Origin: Eucalyptus grandis
Lineage: Eukaryota > Streptophyta > Magnoliopsida > Myrtales > Myrtaceae
Length of the DNA stretch: 64,000 nucleotides
Assembly: GCF_016545825.1 (NCBI RefSeq)
Contig: NC_052617.1
Coordinates: 3,482,001 to 3,546,000, forward strand
Direction: 5' to 3'
Part shown: in pieces, positions 60,691-64,000 of the stretch
How the letters are laid out: each line of letters opens with the position of its first letter
How positions within the stretch are numbered: the first letter of the stretch is position 1
Notes under the pieces: generated by a model
Told to the model about the DNA's origin: nothing
Databases searched by the model: none
Seen by the model: the letters and a program-made list of their open reading frames with translations, nothing else
Translations under genes and position numbers: made by a program

Positions 60691-63508
60691 AAATCATGAA
60701 CAAACCGAGCCTAGACTCGGGTGGCCAATCCAAGTATGAAATTGTCTGCACTCGAGACTGTGGGAAGTCGAACAGGCGTTGTGCCTCCAATCCACACACA
60801 AGTCATGCCCTTACCGGAGATGGGGTTTTCTCTCTGGAAAAAATTAGCCCCGTTCCTCAAAACTTGGACGGACACTGCTGCCCAAGAAAATAACAGGACT
60901 CTGTCTAAACACAGCAGCTAAATCACTGTTTCTATCTTAATGGCGCCTGCACGAACCATCATGACACGAAGCAACGATCTTAAGGATCGCAAAAGAAAGC
61001 GACGCCCAAGTTGTCGTCCGATTTTTGGTTCCTGTATGACATTGTAAAAGAGACGCTTATCAATTTGTTATGTCCCTCGAGAGGACCTTAAGTTTTACCT
61101 TTTGAATCTTCTTTGCTGGTTTCGCTAGATACGTGAGCATGCAGGCACCACCATTGCATGGCCCATGCGATGCTTTCCAGACAAGTTTGGAATTTTTCTG
61201 TGGGCGCATATGCAATAGTGGAGTGTCGATGACGTCTACGATCTCCAAATTTGAATTAAAGTTCGATCCTTAGATAGGTCCATAAACGAATTTCCCGTGT
61301 GTGTGCATATACGATATTCATAAATTTATCATAAGCTTAAATAATCTACTTTGTACCATTTTCGATGTCATCTTGATATGATTATTCATGTTGTAATCAG
61401 AAAATTCGAAAGGTTTATTAATGTCTATTGAATAATGATTGTAGGGTAATGAAGCCGAACAAATGAGAAATCGATCTTTGTTTTCTTTCTTGATCCATTG
61501 GAACGAGGTGGAATCAAAATCTAAATTCGAAAGAACTCCGAGTGCTTGATCAATGTTTTCATCGAAGCAGATGACCTGAAAATGAGAAAGCACGAATGAG
61601 ATCCCAGATGCCACTGATTGCAATAGCTTTAATTACCCATCGTACTTTTTTCATAGTTCATTTCGACTTTAGCTTTATTTCAATTTGCCTTGGTTCCTTT
61701 TCAACTAGGCGTGATGTTAGGAGGCCTTATGCTACTATTTTAAGTCGATAGTAAATTAAAATATGTACAACCCGGTCCTTGAAATCCAGTCAACGATTCC
61801 TTAGGAAGAACTAAAGATGTGACGAGGCCAGGGTTTACGAAAAAAAGAAACCGAAAGACTTTGGACTGTCGCACACGTGCCTAAAATTAATTTCTTAAGT
61901 TGTGGGAATCTTTGAGCAATGACTAAGATCCACAATCCACCGAGGGAAAATAAAATCCAACTTGAACGTGGGGGCTAAAGTTGCCCCTTGCGCATAAGGA
62001 GAAAGTATCTTAGTACAAGATTTTTGCTCGAGTGCCTCTCGAGTCATCGACTCGATCCATCTTCCGAGATCCCAAAACATACTAACATAATACATCCCGT
62101 CCCCTCATCTCAATTTTGATAATACATCAAAATTCGATAATTTTAAATAAGACGTGATGGTTCAAATTGAAAACATCTCTTTTGATACTAACGATAAAAG
62201 GGGTATGTATTTGCGTATGTAAATTACAAAAGAAAAAGTTCATAAAGGGAGAGAAATTGTGATGTGGGTTATTTGAAGATGCGTAATCAAATTGTATTAC
62301 GGTGGGAATACTCGATTTAAATACGAAATTGATGAGAGAGAGAGAGTAGTCTACGTAGGGCACATGCACATGAGGGGAGATAATAAAATAAGTAAGACCA
62401 TCACGTGTCAACGCATCTATAAACCTATGTTCATGCTGCCCACCACTCCTGCGCAACCTAAATTAAAGACGAGAGAGAGAGAGAGAGAGAGAGAGTATGG
62501 AGGACCCTTATTGTCTAGCGGACTTTGCAAGGCAAGCCACCAAGCCTACCCCCCAATCTAACTCATTCCTATTCTCACTCTCCCCAATTCAATGCTATTT
62601 TTCCAAATTTCATATGCACCATACACAAATTTTTCAATTCCTGTGAATATATTTTCTTTATATGTTGAGAGAGCGCTTTCCAGGTTTTTCGAGTAATGAC
62701 CTTACGTTTTCATTCGCCGCATGCAAGTTCACATCGATACCCCTTTTTATAAAGTGTCTCGTGATATATATATATATCGGATTAATAATTCTATTTATTT
62801 ATTTCCAAATTATCATCAATTCCCTCCTAGGAAAATGTTGTGGAAACTCCCGGACATGGAAGCCCCTCTCTACCTTAGTTGGGGGGGCAGGACATTTGCA
62901 GGACTGTAATAAACCATTATTTAACTAATTAAACCATGTTTAATTAAGGGTTCAAACCACAAAAGAGGAGACCTTTTTTAGCTCAAGTAACACCCAGAGG
63001 AGGGGGGAGCTTTCTCAGCACTGATTAAGCAAATTCCTTAGCGTGTTATTACATCATTGAAGTTGGGTTTTCCCTTGCCACTTGAAAAAGGTTGTTGTTA
63101 TCTGTTCTCTCTCTCTCTCTCTCTTCTCTTTTATTTTTTTGCTATTTCCAAGATATGCAAAGACTAGAGTGTTTTTAGTACTTGCCTTGTCCAGCATCTC
63201 TCCCTCTCCCTCCCTCTCTCTCTCTCTCTCCAATTATTTTATCTTCCTCAAGACATCAGCTTCCCAAACAATGGTTTTCACTTTCAGCTTATATAGCTTC
63301 TCAAATATCACCCATTCTCCAAGCAAAAATCAACGAGTCCCGTTCTAATGCGTATCTCTCCACCTGCTGCTGCTTCTACAGATGACCCAATCCTTCGTTT
63401 CTTGAGTCTGATGGTTTTCTTGTAGCTGTCTCTCTCTTTCCTTCTTTCCCCCTCTTTCTCTCTCTCTTCTTTCGTTTTTATTTTTTTTGCTGGTTGGCCC
63501 TTGGTTCT
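60691..63508. other. GRF1 upstream region
   Basis: No gene is supported from 60691 to about 63100; frames at 61060-61623 and 61895-62561 are unrecognised. A GA microsatellite is at 62470-62495. CT tracts at 63105-63125 and 63212-63230 and a TATA-like word (63287-63295) probably mark the promoter and leader of the GRF1-like gene. Confidence 0.45.
63287..63295 (+). promoter_or_regulatory. TATA-like box of the GRF1-like gene
   Basis: The word cttatatag lies about 215 bases before the ATG, between two CT tracts and the coding start. It would give a leader of roughly 180 bases. Motif prediction only. Confidence 0.3.
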
Positions 63509-63905
63509 ATGGACTTTGGGACGGTGAGCCTGGATGGGTTGGTGGGTACAGATCCTGGTGGTGGCTTGCCTCCTCACGCCTCAGATCCTGGGGCGAAGCA
63601 CAAGCTGTACGGATCTGGGCTGTTCAAGCAAGAACGGTCATCAGCCGCGTCGTCAGCTGAGGATGAATGGAGGAGCTCCAAACTGGTCAAAACCGACGAT
63701 TTCTCAGCTCCCAAGGCAATGCTGCCGCCCCAGAGGAGCCCCACCACTTCGCTGAGATCTAATAACTCGATCGGCCTCTTCCCTTCTGATGGTCAGCAGA
63801 TGCTCAGTTTCTCTTCCCCCAAATCAGACGCCCTCCCAAACTCCCACGCTCCTGCATTGTCGTCCTACTTTAACTACGCACCACCCCTGTGCAGTAACTA
63901 TGCAG
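63509..63905 (+). CDS. GRF1: GRF1-like growth-regulating factor, exon 1 (3' part outside window)
   Basis: Exon 1 starts at the ATG at 63509 (MDFGTVSLDGLVG) and runs to a donor at 63906 (gcag|gtatag), ending inside the Gly codon of NYAG. It encodes about 132 residues. The motifs GLFKQERS, EDEWRSSK, KTDDFSAPKAMLP and QQMLSFSSPKSD match the N-terminus of the GRF1/GRF2 branch of growth-regulating factors. These transcription factors act with GIF co-activators through a QLQ domain and bind DNA through a WRC domain; both domains, and the miR396 target site usually within the WRC region, would lie in later exons right of position 64000 and cannot be checked here. Reading on through the donor gives a stop at 63929-63931, supporting splicing. 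Confidence 0.85.
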
Positions 63906-64000
63906 GTATAGACATTTGTTGGCACCGATAGCGTCTTCCATCAAGCTGCTAAATAAAAATCTTGCCTTCACACTGTTCACCCCCTACGAGCGAGGCATTT

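Noticed and set aside
62941..62956. ggttcaaacc, resembling a tRNA B box
   Set aside because: No A box, acceptor stem or cloverleaf around it.
1..64000. CRISPR arrays, operons, riboswitches, prokaryotic insertion sequences
   Set aside because: None present; the window is plant nuclear DNA with spliced genes.

Overview
This is nuclear DNA of a dicot tree or shrub. The genes have many introns with GT..AG junctions, there is no operon structure, intergenic DNA is AT-rich and full of transposon relics, and the proteins match Arabidopsis gene families. The abundant DNA elements with a GC-rich core remind me of Myrtaceae genomes such as Eucalyptus, but that placement is an impression, not something I could test.

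Six protein genes are supported, four of them whole or nearly whole. From left to right: the 3' end of a vacuolar amino-acid transporter of the AVT6 type (285-1164, +); a complete CSLC12-like xyloglucan backbone synthase (11324-14002, +); a complete bHLH74-like transcription factor (17076-19192, -); a complete AINTEGUMENTA-like double-AP2 factor with a 9-nt microexon (27429-30152, -); a plastid DUF3054 membrane protein whose first exon carries an apparent 1-nt frameshift (33400-36439, -); and the first exon of a GRF1-like growth-regulating factor (63509 to about 63905, +), which continues beyond the window. Exon junctions were placed by hand from splice sites, reading phase and remembered family sequences.

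The 26 kb from about 36.8 to 63.1 kb holds no gene I can support. It contains a hAT element with a perfect 8-bp target duplication, a cluster of Harbinger-like elements with GC-rich cores (one with a long-TIR element nested inside), a block of stable hairpins at 45.4-45.7 kb, a GC island at 52.6-53.0 kb and a decayed copia reverse transcriptase at 59.7-60.7 kb. Shorter intergenic stretches on the left hold further MITE-like elements, long-inverted-repeat elements, a probable SINE and an eroded LTR primer site.

There is no operon-like cooperation. Three of the genes (ANT-like, bHLH74-like, GRF1-like) belong to families that promote organ growth and cell expansion or proliferation, and CSLC12 makes the glucan backbone of wall xyloglucan, but physical closeness over tens of kilobases is probably incidental. 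I see no convincing new biological system. The observations most worth checking are the DUF3054 frameshift, the shortened ANT N-terminus, the overlapping uORFs before CSLC12, the hairpin block and the GC-core transposon family.
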